The notes below the pieces were generated by a model, which worked only from the letters and a program-made list of their open reading frames with translations, made no database searches and was not told the origin of the DNA. This document shows, in pieces, positions 13,164 to 26,164 of a stretch of 64,000 nt of DNA (position 1 is its first letter; the number at the start of each line of letters is the position of its first letter). The stretch is taken from positions 377,001 to 441,000 of the forward strand of contig JACVTC010000133.1 of assembly GCA_016946835.1 (NCBI GenBank). Reading direction: 5' to 3'. This DNA is from Neocallimastix lanati (nom. inval.). Its lineage: Eukaryota; Neocallimastigomycota; Neocallimastigomycetes; Neocallimastigales; Neocallimastigaceae. The translations under genes and the position numbers were made by a program.

Positions 13164-14546
13164 ATGAATAATAATAATAATTATTATTATGAAAATCAAG
13201 AAAAAAAAATGGATCATGGTGATGATAATAACAGTAGTTGTAGAGGTAATATCCCATCCGATTTAAATTCAAAAATAATTGAAATATCAACGCCACTACC
13301 ACCACCATCATCAGTACGTATTATGATGGCAAGTGAAGAAACATTAAATGATCAAGAAATTGATTTAATAACTAAAAAAAGTAAAAAAAGCATTAGCAAT
13401 GGTGGTAGTGATGATGATGGCAAAAATCCCAATAATAATAATAATAATAATGTAAAAAAAAAGAGAGAAAGACTTTATTGGGCAGATTGTGCACGTATTT
13501 ATTCAACAGTAGCCATTATTCTATTACATTGTGCCGGTAATGGCTGTGAAAAAACATTACTGAAGCGGAATGATCCCAGTTGGATTATTGTATGTTGTTA
13601 TAATTGTATCACACGTTTTGGGGTACCAATGTTTGTATTACTCTCAGGAACCTTTATTCTAGATCCCTCGAGAGCCTTCAGTTTCAAAAAACTCTTCCGA
13701 CATAACATATTAAGGCTAGCGACCGCTTTCACCTTCTGGTCGACCCTTAATGCCCTCTTAAATATCTATCTCTATAAAAAAAATAAGCCATCCGATTTTT
13801 TAAAATTATTTTTTGTTGGCGAGGAGTACTTATGGTTTATTTTTATGATTATTGGATGCTATCTGATATCCCCCATTTTACGACTTTTTTCGGATAATAT
13901 TGTATTAGCAAGATATTTTTTAGGACTCTGTGTTTTTTGGGGTTCCTTCCTTCCCACGCTTAATAATATTTTTACTTCTTTTCAATTTAAAGATGCTCAA
14001 GAGGAATTAACCGTTTGGACAAATCGTTGGCATTATCATTTTACCCTAGAATTTGTTGGCTATTTTGTAGCAGGTTATCATATTGTTAAGCATGTTAGTA
14101 TTAAATCCTTGAAAATACGTCTAATTCTCTACCTACTCTGTCTTGCCGATGTAGTGCTCTATACACGATTAACCTATAATCTTGAGAATGCCAATAAAAA
14201 ACGGTATTCCAAAGAGTTCAGAGACAACTATACCCTTACGGTGGCCTTTTACACAGTGGTACTATTTATATTCTTTAAACATGAAATTGGAAGAATTCAA
14301 TTTTCCAGAAGAGCCATTAAAGTCATTACGAAGGTTTCCTCTTTAACCTTTGGAATGTATCTCTCACATATGATTCTTAAAATTGTATTATCAAGGTATT
14401 TCCATATTAAGCAAGAAGAATTTTTAGGCATAAAATATAGTGCCAAAATAGGATGTCCCATATTTGCTGTTGTTATTACTATTCTCAGTTTACTTATTAG
14501 TTATCTTCTTTCAATCACACCTATATTAAAGAACTATGTTGTTTAA
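13164..14546 (+). CDS. Membrane acyltransferase 3 family protein (O-acetyltransferase-like)
   Basis: Intronless frame of 460 residues from ATG to TAA. Residues 1-100 are Asn/Ser/Asp-rich and disordered. From RLYWADCARIYST the protein follows the acyltransferase_3 pattern: D-x-x-R near the first helix, a conserved histidine in ILLHCAGN, FGVPMFVLLSGTFIL, then about ten hydrophobic segments (FLKLFFVGEEYLWFIFMIIGCYLI, GYFVAGYHI, LTFGMYLSHMIL). Family members transfer acyl groups from acyl-CoA to sugars of surface polysaccharides or lipids at a membrane; the acceptor here cannot be told. The core resembles bacterial WecH/YiaH-type proteins and has less biased codon use than its surroundings, so bacterial transfer is possible but inferred. 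Inverted 52-bp repeat arrays lie on both sides. Confidence 0.88.
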   Translation: MNNNNNYYYENQEKKMDHGDDNNSSCRGNIPSDLNSKIIEISTPLPPPSSVRIMMASEETLNDQEIDLITKKSKKSISNGGSDDDGKNPNNNNNNNVKKKRERLYWADCARIYSTVAIILLHCAGNGCEKTLLKRNDPSWIIVCCYNCITRFGVPMFVLLSGTFILDPSRAFSFKKLFRHNILRLATAFTFWSTLNALLNIYLYKKNKPSDFLKLFFVGEEYLWFIFMIIGCYLISPILRLFSDNIVLARYFLGLCVFWGSFLPTLNNIFTSFQFKDAQEELTVWTNRWHYHFTLEFVGYFVAGYHIVKHVSIKSLKIRLILYLLCLADVVLYTRLTYNLENANKKRYSKEFRDNYTLTVAFYTVVLFIFFKHEIGRIQFSRRAIKVITKVSSLTFGMYLSHMILKIVLSRYFHIKQEEFLGIKYSAKIGCPIFAVVITILSLLISYLLSITPILKNYVV

Positions 14547-15439
14547 AAAAAAAAATGTATATATATATATTTTATATTTTTCTCCGTATATGAATAAGAA
14601 CAACAAAAACCCTAATATAATAATTTTATTATAGTTTAATATATTATTGATAATAATAATAATAATAATAATAATTGAACTAAAATATATTTATATATAT
14701 TATAAGATATAATTTTTTTTTTTATTTTAGTTTTTGCTTTTTTTTTTTTTTTTTTTATTTTTTTATTATTATTTTTTTTATATTTTAGACTAGAAATTAA
14801 TTTTTATATTTAGTTTATTTAGTTTAAAAATTTAAATGATATATATATGTATAATAAAAAAAAAAAAAAATAAAATAAAATTAAATAAAATAAATAGAGA
14901 AGTAATATAAAAAAGTGAAGAATTAATAAAAGTAAAATAAAATAAGTAGTGAAATATTGTAAAAGAGTAAAGCATTAATAAAAATAAAATAAATAGTAAA
15001 AAAAACAAATGTAAAGTCCAGATTGAATAAAATAAAATATAATAAATAGTAGAATATTAAATATAAAGTATTGATTGAATAAAACGAAATAAGTAGTAGA
15101 ATATTAAATATAAAGTATTGATTGAATAAAATAAAATAAAATAAATAGTAGAAATATGAATATAAAGTAGAATAAATAAAACAAAGTAAATAAAAATAAA
15201 TTATAAAATATGAAAAAATTGGATAAGGCGTATTAACTGTTTTTCTATTTCTTTGATATGTATATCACAGAAAATGAAAATTTATTTTTTTTTAATATAA
15301 ATATATATATATAAAGAGAAAAATAAGAAAGAGGATTAAAAAAAATTTTTTTGTTTTTGGAATGATTCTGTATATGTATAAAACTAATTTCGTTTAATAA
15401 TTTTTTTTTTTTTTTTTGTATTTTTATTATAAATATTAA
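14547..15439. other. A+T-rich spacer containing the inverted 52-bp array
   Basis: Homopolymers and AAT repeats, plus the reverse-oriented minisatellite listed separately. No gene seen. Confidence 0.7.
14880..15180 (-). repeat. 52-bp minisatellite, diverged inverted array
   Basis: Reverse complement of the unit at 11031-11330. The blocks ATATAAAGTA-TTGATTGAAT followed by AAAATAAAATAAATAGTAGAA recur, with GATTGAAT at 15021, 15073 and 15120 (52 and 47 bp apart) and weaker copies to the left. It lies just downstream of the acyltransferase gene. Confidence 0.8.
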
Positions 15440-16560
<1,121 letters not shown>

Positions 16561-17860
16561 TATTTAAAGTTTTAATTTCCCTATTTATTAATACTTTTTT
16601 TTTTTTTTTTTTTTATTTATTTATATTTTATTTTATTTTAAAGAAAATAATATATATATATATATATTTCATCATAAAAATGTATAGTCTTTTTCCAAAT
16701 TCTAAAAACAAAAATAAAAACAAAAAAATTTATATAGATAGTTATATTTAAAAGTAAAAAATTAATATGAACCGTTATTTTTCTTTTTCTTTTTCTTTTT
16801 CTTTTTTTTTTTTTTTTTTAATATTAACTTTATTTTTTTTAAGATGTGATTATGAAATTTTTTTTTTTTTTTTTTTTTTTTTAAAACATGAACATGATAT
16901 ACAAATAATGCTTATATAAATTATTATTATTAAAATATTACTAATTTTTTTTAATAAAAAAAATACTAAATAAAATATAAAAACTTTAATAAAACGGATA
17001 ACGAATAAACAATATTATATAATATATATATATAAATAAATATATGTATATATGTATATATAAAGATTATTAGAATATAACAAAAATTTAATTTTTTTTT
17101 AAAAAAAAAAAGAAAAAAAATAAAATAAAATAAAATAAATAATTATAAGATGAAAAATTAAAAGTTAATGTTTATAAAATATTTATGTGAAATGGATTTT
17201 AATTTCCTTATATATATAGATAAAGGAAAATTATAAAAAATAAAAAATAAAAAATAGATTTAAAATAAAATAATATTAATAAAAATAGTCATAAAGAATA
17301 TCAATAAAAATATTTAAATTAATAATAGTAATGGTTATAATAATATTTATTAAAGATTGAAAAATAAAAAAAAAAAAAAAGTATAATAAAATGAAACGAA
17401 AATAGCAATATAAAAATTGCGGTTAAAAACTATTTATTAAAAATATAAAAATAAAAATAATTTTTAAATAAATTTATATAAAGATAGTTAATATAAAAAT
17501 AATAAATATATATAAAGTAAACTTTTAAATAATAATTTATAAGTATTATTAATGATAAGGATATCTGATTGATTTAATGGAAGGGATAATTTAATGATTT
17601 TTGTTTTTCTCTTCTTTTTTTTTTTTTTTTTTTTTCGTGTGATGTGTAGATGTGGATGTACGTATGAGTATGTGTATATATGTTTTTAATTGTTTTTTTT
17701 TTTTTTTTTTTTTTCTTTGTTTGGTATTTTCTTTATTTTTATTTTTATTTTATTATTATTATTATTATTATTTTTTTTTTTTGTATATATATGTGTGTGT
17801 GTAACGTGGATGTAAATGTGTGTAGGAGTATGTGTATATATGTTTTTGAATTTTTTTTTA

Positions 17861-17907
<47 letters not shown>

Positions 17908-17959
17908 TTTAATCTTTTACTTTTTATGTTTTAATTTTTTTTTTTTATCAATTAATTGT
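16561..17959. other. A+T-rich spacer
   Basis: Homopolymers, TA runs, ATT runs (17752-17772, 17864-17907) and two similar GT-rich blocks around 17636-17672 and 17788-17845 with imperfectly repeated GTGTGTAGATG-type words. No gene seen. Its right end is the 3' flank of the coiled-coil gene. Confidence 0.7.
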
Positions 17960-20900
17960 TTATAATTGAACGGTAGATTTTTTACTACATTTTGGACATC
18001 TAAAGTTAAAAGGTGTATTTTTAGTATCACTAAGATTATATTTACGAACTGTTAAAGCAGATTTTAAACAAGAACGTTGAAAATTACATCCACAACTAGC
18101 TTGTATCATACCATTACTTTCTTCTACCGTTATCTTTTCTTTTTCTTCTTCTTTAACAATTTCTTCTTGTTCTTCCTGTTCTTCTTCACTTATTTGGCTT
18201 TCATAATCACTTAAAGAATACGTTGAGGATACTAATGATACCATATCTAAAGGTATACTTAATTGTTTTGAAGTAGTTTCAAATAGCATTTTTAAATGAT
18301 GAAGAGAATTTTCAAAATGAGGATTTAATTCATCAAATCGTATCATACTTTCCAAGGTATAAAATAATAAATTATATATTTTTTTATAGTCACTAGATTG
18401 ATGAGTATAGATTTCAGTTATTTCTGGGAATTTTTCCTTAATATTCAATAAATATTCTTGGAATTCTTCTTTAACACTAACAATACCATTCGTCATCGTT
18501 ATGTATTTCTCATTCATTTGTTCCATTTGACGATTAAGATTCAATATTTCATTTTTCATTTCAATGAATTGTCGTTGATCCATATCCCGTTCATTTCTGG
18601 TGATTTCAAGGTTTTGTTCCGCATTCTTCAATTGACGCTCTAAATTTTCAATTAAAATTTGATATCTATAGTTTTCTTCATCGAGCATTTCATTTTTATT
18701 TTCACTTTCCTTCAACATCATATTGATTACTTTTTCAGAATTTTGAGCATCCTCAGCATCTTTTTTGGCATCTTCCAGTTGACCCTTTAATTCTTCTATT
18801 AATACTAAATTATCTTCATTTTCATCAGAAAGTAATTCTAATTTTTCGCCCATTTCTTGTTCTATTCTATCCTTTTCTTCACCGATGACTCTTTCAGAAT
18901 CTTTAATTTTTTCAAGTTGTTCTTTCGTGATCGTAACTTCCATTTTTAATTGTTCCATCGTTTTTTGATAATTAATGTTTTCTACTTTAAGGGATTGAAT
19001 TTCAATCTCTTTTTCTTGAAGCGTTTGATGAGTTAATTCTTCTGAATGTTTAACCTCCTTCAATTGACGCTTTAATTCTTCAATGATGGCATCTTTATCA
19101 TGATTTTCTTGTATAAGAAGATCAATTTTTTCATTGGAGACTTGTTGATCCATTTCCTTATTCTTCTTTTCTTTTTCATTTACTGTTCTTTCTAAATCGG
19201 TATCCTGTTTAAACTTTTCTTTTGAATCCTCTAATTCATCCTTTAATTCTTCAATTAAAACTAAATTTCTTTTATTAACTTCGGTAATACTTTCTATTTC
19301 TTTTCTTAATACCTCATCTATTTTATTTTTTTCATTATTTTCAATTAAACGATTTAAACTTTGAATTTTATCAACTTCTACTTTTGAAAGCTCTAATTCC
19401 TTTTTTAATTTTTCAATTAACTGTTTTTGTTTTTCTATTTTACCTTCTTTTTCTTCATTTTCTTTCAACATTTTTTCTCTTTCTTCTTGTGATTCGGCGT
19501 CTTTCATTTTTATTAATTTCATATTCTCTTCTACAATTTTTATCTTTTCATCAATTTCTCGTTTTAACCGCTCATTTTCACTTTTAAGATTTATTATTTT
19601 TTCTTCCTTGGATTTAAACGAATTTTCTACTTCAATCATCGCTTTCTCCAATCTTTTAATAACATCTTCAAATACTACCCTGTATTTTTCAAGCATGACT
19701 TGTTGCTTTTCTCTTTTCGAATTTACCAATTCAATTTCATGCTCCAATTTTTCAATAATTTCATTAAATTTATTACCCTCCTTAGTTACCCTTACTTTAC
19801 TATTTTCCATTTCGTTAGTGTTAATTTCTTCTTCTTTCTCTTCTTCTTCAATACCTTTAATTCTTTCCTTTTCACTTTCTATTTCCATTTCCATTTTTTT
19901 TTCCATTTCCTTTTCCTTTTCTATTTCATTATCTCTAACTTTTTCTTTATTTTTTTCGAGAGCAAGTATAATAGTTTTATTTTCTGTTACTTTGTAGTGG
20001 TGGTGGACTTCTTCTTTTAAAATTTTATTTTCATTTTGAAGTGAATAAATTTCTTCATCCTTATTTCTTATAATATTCTCTACCTCAACTAATTTATCAT
20101 CAAATTTTTTCTTATAATCTTCAATGATATCTGCTTGTTCCTTATTTTCTTCATGAAGATGGGCAATTTCATCCTCCATTACCTTAATAGCTTGGCATAA
20201 ATTAATCTTTTCTTCATTCATACATTCCTCAAGATTTTTTATTTGTTCAAAGAGTTGTTCTACTACCTTAGTCTTATTATCTAATTCTTCTGCTAATTTT
20301 ACCTTTTGATTTTCAAGATCTAAAATTTCTTCTTCATGATCGTGAACAATACACTTGTATTTTTCTATAATTTTTTCCTTTTCAGTTTTTAAAAGTTCAA
20401 TTTCTTCCTTATTATTTTCTATCACTAATAATGTTTTTTCTGCTTCTTTCATAGAGGCCTCTAACTTCTTCACAGCCTCTTCCCATTCCTTCTTTGTCTT
20501 TTCAAGTAAGCCTTGTTGTTGATCATATTTTTCATGGAGAGTGGTGATTTCATCCCTTAAATTTTTAATTACCTTATTTAATTCCTTTTTTTCTTCACTG
20601 GCTAAAGTTTCAATATATTTGACCTTTTCTGTACTTTCTTTAGCTATTCTTACCTTCACCTTAACTTCTTCCATTAAATTTTCCTTTTCACAATTAAGTA
20701 TGGTAATTTCCTTTTCCTTCTCTTTAACTAAAAGAGAACTCTTTTCCAATTGATCAAACGCATTCTCTAATTCCTTCTTTGTCTTAATCATAAATGAACG
20801 TTGTTTCTCACTCATCTTATTAAGAGAGGCAATCTCATTTTCCATCTCCTTAATCTTCCATACAGCCGACCTTTTTTCTTGATTCATCTTCTTTATCTCT

Positions 20901-22084
20901 TCCCGAGCTAATTCCAATTTTTCATCCGATTTTTCCTTCAGTGCCTTCTGTTTTTCATTATTTTCCTTTAAATAATTAATTTCGTATTCCTTTTCCTTTA
21001 TTTCTTCTGAAATTTCAGAATTCTCTTTAAGAATTAATTTTTGTTCGGAAAGTGTTTTTTCTAATTTGACGGTCAGATCCTCTAATTCCTGATTGATATC
21101 GACAATAATTTTTTGTTGTTTTTCATTTCTATTATTTAATAATAGGATTTCATTATTTTTTTCTTGAACTTCGATCTCACTAATTCTTTTTATTTTATTA
21201 AAATTATTAATTTCTTCTCTAGCCGATTCCAAATCTTTTTCAGATTTTTCTGTTAGTGTCTTTTGTTTTTCATAGCGTTTTTGAAGTAGTTCTATTTCAA
21301 AATTTTTATCATGAACCTCATCCATTAAATGATTATTCACCTCCTTCGCTATGCTTATATCATTCTGTAATTTTTCCATTTTTTCATAGTCACTTCCTGA
21401 GAAGCTCTTCTTACTCTTCAATAATTTTATTTCCTTTTCTTGTTTATTAATTCTATCATTTTTATTTTTTAAATTTTTTGAGGCTACATCAAGCACCGTT
21501 ATGGCCTTATTTTCTAAAGTATTTTGAGCATCAATATTAATTATTTCATCTTGAGAAATATATGGCTTCAAATCTTCCATATATTTATAAAATATGGAAT
21601 AGGTATTTTTTATTTCTGCAATTTCCTCACTAAGTTCTTCTGAAATATTTAAGTCTGAAACATCCACATTTGGATTTTCTTCTAAAATTTGATTAATATT
21701 TTCCTTTATACTTTTGAGATAGGTATCACAATCGGTTAAAATGTCTGTAATTTTCTTTTTTCTATCTATATTATATTTATGTTTTTCCAAAAGTTCTCTT
21801 AGGGAACGCTTTACCTCATTTATTATACGTTCCTTACGAGCTTTTTCTACTTCATTGAATATTTCTTTTTGTTTTTCAGGAGTTAAAATATTATTTGAAA
21901 ATTTAAATTCATTTTCAAAACTAATGGTATCATTGGATTGATCTTCCTCATTTATTGTAAATTCATTTAAATCGAATATACTACTACCCCTTTTAATAAA
22001 TGATATTTCGTTTAAATTTTCATCATTATATGTCTTATCAGATATTGATGATAACACACTATAAGATCTTTCTCTATTTTCCAT
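17960..22084 (-). CDS. Long coiled-coil protein with C-terminal Cys-rich zinc-binding motif
   Basis: Single-exon frame of 1374 residues from ATG at 22084 to TAA. Residues 1-65 are polar and Ser-rich. Roughly 70-1230 are almost continuous heptad-type coiled coil rich in Glu, Lys, Leu and Asn, with recurring phrases such as EIxxLxxENxKQ and ELKxQLEDAK. About 1240-1320 is a less charged, probably folded helical segment (YKKIYNLLFYTLESMIRFDELNP). The last 50 residues hold SCGCNFQRSCLKSAL and FRCPKCSKKS, resembling the second half of a RING finger without the usual first Cys pair. The layout recalls structural or tethering proteins, or coiled-coil E3 ligases such as Bre1, but none can be assigned. 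No membrane segment seen. Confidence 0.88.
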   Translation of the reverse strand: MENRERSYSVLSSISDKTYNDENLNEISFIKRGSSIFDLNEFTINEEDQSNDTISFENEFKFSNNILTPEKQKEIFNEVEKARKERIINEVKRSLRELLEKHKYNIDRKKKITDILTDCDTYLKSIKENINQILEENPNVDVSDLNISEELSEEIAEIKNTYSIFYKYMEDLKPYISQDEIINIDAQNTLENKAITVLDVASKNLKNKNDRINKQEKEIKLLKSKKSFSGSDYEKMEKLQNDISIAKEVNNHLMDEVHDKNFEIELLQKRYEKQKTLTEKSEKDLESAREEINNFNKIKRISEIEVQEKNNEILLLNNRNEKQQKIIVDINQELEDLTVKLEKTLSEQKLILKENSEISEEIKEKEYEINYLKENNEKQKALKEKSDEKLELAREEIKKMNQEKRSAVWKIKEMENEIASLNKMSEKQRSFMIKTKKELENAFDQLEKSSLLVKEKEKEITILNCEKENLMEEVKVKVRIAKESTEKVKYIETLASEEKKELNKVIKNLRDEITTLHEKYDQQQGLLEKTKKEWEEAVKKLEASMKEAEKTLLVIENNKEEIELLKTEKEKIIEKYKCIVHDHEEEILDLENQKVKLAEELDNKTKVVEQLFEQIKNLEECMNEEKINLCQAIKVMEDEIAHLHEENKEQADIIEDYKKKFDDKLVEVENIIRNKDEEIYSLQNENKILKEEVHHHYKVTENKTIILALEKNKEKVRDNEIEKEKEMEKKMEMEIESEKERIKGIEEEEKEEEINTNEMENSKVRVTKEGNKFNEIIEKLEHEIELVNSKREKQQVMLEKYRVVFEDVIKRLEKAMIEVENSFKSKEEKIINLKSENERLKREIDEKIKIVEENMKLIKMKDAESQEEREKMLKENEEKEGKIEKQKQLIEKLKKELELSKVEVDKIQSLNRLIENNEKNKIDEVLRKEIESITEVNKRNLVLIEELKDELEDSKEKFKQDTDLERTVNEKEKKNKEMDQQVSNEKIDLLIQENHDKDAIIEELKRQLKEVKHSEELTHQTLQEKEIEIQSLKVENINYQKTMEQLKMEVTITKEQLEKIKDSERVIGEEKDRIEQEMGEKLELLSDENEDNLVLIEELKGQLEDAKKDAEDAQNSEKVINMMLKESENKNEMLDEENYRYQILIENLERQLKNAEQNLEITRNERDMDQRQFIEMKNEILNLNRQMEQMNEKYITMTNGIVSVKEEFQEYLLNIKEKFPEITEIYTHQSSDYKKIYNLLFYTLESMIRFDELNPHFENSLHHLKMLFETTSKQLSIPLDMVSLVSSTYSLSDYESQISEEEQEEQEEIVKEEEKEKITVEESNGMIQASCGCNFQRSCLKSALTVRKYNLSDTKNTPFNFRCPKCSKKSTVQL

Positions 22085-25000
22085 TTTTATATATTTTTAT
22101 TTTTATTTGCGTAAATTAAAATATAAACTATTTTTACAAATTTTTTATATACATATATAAAAATCAATTTTTTTTTTTTTTATTTTATTATTCAATAAGT
22201 CTTTTTTTCTTTTTTTTTTTTTATTCGAAAAAAAAAATAATTTTAATATTGGTATATATATAAAAAAAAGATTAAAAGACTAAAATAAAATCTTTTGATA
22301 TAAACCTTCAATGATCCTTTTTCTTATATAATTATTTTTAAATCCTAACTATTTGATTAACTAAATTATTAAAATAAAAAAAAAAATAAGTTTAAATGAT
22401 TATATAAATATCATTTAAATTTTAAATTTTTTTAAACTTTATAAGTGAAGTCTTTTAATTTATATATATATCTAATTTTTATCAATATGAATTATAAAAA
22501 AAAAATTATAATAATACTATTAAAAAAATTTTTTTTTTTAAAGAATTATCGATAAAAATTATATATATATTATTTAGGATATTATTAAATTAAATAATAT
22601 ATTGAAATAAATAATTGTTAATATAATGTATATAAAATTAATTATTTATTAACCTTTTCCTATTTAATATATAAATTTATCATAAAAATTTATTACATAT
22701 ATTATAATATATTATAAAATAATATTAATTATATAAATTATAAATTACACAATAATAATATATTACATAAAATAATAAATAATAAAGTAATATTAATAAT
22801 AAATAATTTATCTATATAAAAGGTCACACTTTATCTCTATTATTAATATACCATTTTTATGTTTAATTTCATATATTCTATGTATTTTTAATTTATTCAA
22901 TGTTAACTTTAAAATTAATTTATATTAGATTATATTATATTATTTATATTTTAATAATATTTATTATTCTACATGTATTTCTCGGTTTTATTTATTTATT
23001 TATTTAATATAAACATATAAACATTATAATTATAATATAAAAACAATTAATTTTCCAATTATTTTATTATTTTTAAAGTTTCCATTTTTTTAATTAAAAA
23101 TTTCAACTTTTTTTTTTTAACTAAAAGTTTTAAATCAACAATATTTAAAAATATATTACATAATATTATTGTTAATATATTAACAAGTTTTATCAAAAAT
23201 TTCATATAAAATAATCTTAACCATATGTATTGCTTCATATAAAAAAGGATTTATTAATTTAATATATTTTAATATATTACTAATTTAAACCTATATGTAA
23301 TAATTATCTTAAAATTAAAAAAATTTTTTTTTCATGGCCATTCATTTAACCGCAATGGATAATTCATGAACCCATGGTTGAACAAAAAATAATAAAAATA
23401 ATAAAAATAATAATAATAAAATAAAATAAAATAAAATAAAATAAAATAAAATAAAATAATAAGATACAAAATAAATAATTTATATAATATATATAATACA
23501 ATATATTATAATAAAATAGAGTATAATTCATAATAAAATAAATCATATATTATAGTCAAATTATACTATAATAAAATAGAGTATAATAATATAAATTATA
23601 ATAAAACATTTCAAAATAAAACCTTTTAAAATAAATATATTAAAATGAATTTTAAAAGATGGATGATGATATTAAAAAAAAAAAAAAATAAAATTAAAAT
23701 AAAATAAAAAAAAATAATTAATTCAAATTCAGGTTATTATCAAAGCTATTCTATTCTCTAATAATTAATTGATGCTAAAATCATTGATAATACATAAAAT
23801 ATTTAATTTAAACTATGAATCTATGGTGAATCTATAGGTTATTAGTATTATTAATAGAGGTTTAAGCATTTGTATTATTAGTATTAGCAATCATATTAGT
23901 ATTATTAATTACAATTACATTTATTATTATTATTAGTGATAGTGTTATTATATAGTAATACAATTAGTATTAATATTGATATTATTATTCTCTTTTATTA
24001 TTATATTCATTTTATATTTTATAATGTTACTTTCATTTACATTATTTTCTGTTTTTTAATAAATAGAGTTGATGTAACTTGAAAAGAAAAATTACAAAAA
24101 AAAAAAAAAAAAAAAAAAAAAAAGAATTTTAATAATCACGAACATTTAACACATTCCGTTTTTGGAACCCTATTTTTATTTTTTATTTTTTATTTTTTTT
24201 ATTTTATTTGTAAATAATGCACACCTATTATTCAATTATTCAAATTATTTTTCAATTATTCAAATTATTATTCAATTAAATTATTATTCAATTAAATTAT
24301 TATTCAATTATTTATTACATATTCAATTATTTAATTATTAATCAATTATTTAATTACTATTCAATTAAATAATTATTTATTACATATTATGTATTAATTA
24401 TTTATTATATATTAATTATCATTCATAATTTAAACCAATAGATATCTATCAGTAAATAAATAATAATAAATAATAAATAATAAATAAAATAATAAATTTT
24501 AAATAATAAATAATAAATAATATAAATATTAATTATTAATGCTTGTTTTGATTATCAAATCCTATAATATATTTATTTTATTAAGTGATTATACTTTATT
24601 AATATATTAATAATTAAGTTTTATCAAATTAATACAAATAAATATAAATGAAAAAAAAAAAACTAAAATTAAAATTAAAAAATAAAAAATAAAAATTTAA
24701 TAAATACATAAATATAATATAAAATAAATTATTATAAAATATTTGAATGAATGACCAATAAAATAAATAAATAACTAAAAATCATTATTTTTTTTATTTA
24801 ATAAAAATTTCCAATAGAAATAAAATTGCATATATGTTGCATATATTATAATATATAAAATTTTAATTGGATAATTATATTTACTAATCAAAAAATAATA
24901 TATTAATTAAAGTTCTATCGATTTTCAAAAAAAATAAAAATAAATTTTTTATTTTTATATTCTATTAAACTTTTTATATAAAATTAAAATAATAGAATAA

Positions 25001-25369
25001 ATAGAATAGAATAGTTAAGATAAAATATATATAAAATATATTAATATAAATTATTAAAGTTGTATTCATATATAATAATATTAGTAAAATTATGATAGAA
25101 TACAATAAAAAAAAATTATTAAAAAAGAATATTATTAATGGACTATTAATAAATTACTAATAAAAGATAAATATTATAGAGAGAAAGAAAGAAGCAATCA
25201 TTAACAGTAATTGAATATAAAAAATGTTAAATTTTAGTTTTTTTTTTTATTTTTTATTTTTTAATTATTATGTTTTATTCAATAATAATTGCTGTAAACG
25301 TCAAAACTATTTATATTTACAATGAATGTCATATTATACAATAAGAGCTACATTAAAAAAATATATATT
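22085..25369. other. Gene-free, A+T-only region, left part
   Basis: No frame with protein-like composition on either strand. Low-complexity sequence includes a TAAAA-type repeat near 23413-23458, an A run at 24097-24123, and a local direct repeat of TATTCAATTA/AATTATT words at 24225-24365. A short balanced stretch at 23334-23385 (around ATGGCCATTC and CCCATGG) is unassigned. Confidence 0.7.
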
Positions 25370-25445
25370 TATTTTATTTTATTTTATTTTATTCAATCTG
25401 TACTTTATATTCACATTTCAACTATTTATTTTATTTTATTTTATT
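25370..25445 (+). repeat. Single copy of the 52-bp minisatellite unit
   Basis: Contains the full unit core CAATCTGTACTTTATATTCA followed by CATTTCAACTATTTATTTTA, differing from the 11031 array only by TTCACA for TTCATA, and is flanked by TTTTA repeats. Confidence 0.9.
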
Positions 25446-25734
25446 ATATAAATTAAATAAATTTGAAATGAAATTTGTTCATTTATATATTATTAGTAAT
25501 ACTTTACCATATTATTAATATGGACATTTTTTATTTTATTAAAGATTAATTATTCACATTTTGTATCTATTCAAAGCTCTATTCACATATATTCCTATAT
25601 ATTCAAATATATGTGAAGTTTGATTTAAAATTTTTAATCCTATGATGTATAAAAAATCAAAAAAAAATTAAAAAAAATTACTAATAAAAAAAAATTTTAA
25701 AATTTTATTTATTTATTAATTTATTTATTTATTA

Positions 25735-25765
<31 letters not shown>

Positions 25766-26127
25766 ATTAATTTATTTATTTATTTATTACTATTATTTTT
25801 TTTTCAATATTTATTAAATGAATGGATCACACAATCGGAGAAGGGAATTTTATTTCTTTTGATGTAACAAAATAGTAAAAATATTAAACATTCTATATTT
25901 ATATTATTTTATATTATTTTATATTATTTTATATTATTTTAATATTTTAATATTTTAATATTTTACATTAGTTAAATTATGTATTGTGTTACATTTTATA
26001 TTTTATATTTCATATTTTATATTTTATATTTAATATTTCATATTAAATATTTTATATTTTATATTCTATATTTTATATTTCATATTTAATATTTATTATT
26101 TTATATTCTATATTTAAGATATATTTA

Positions 26128-26164
<37 letters not shown>

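Noticed and set aside
18458-21941. Several 60-130 residue plus-strand frames
   Set aside because: They are antisense shadows of the coiled-coil gene, rich in Phe, Ser and Leu as expected from the reverse of Glu/Lys codons.
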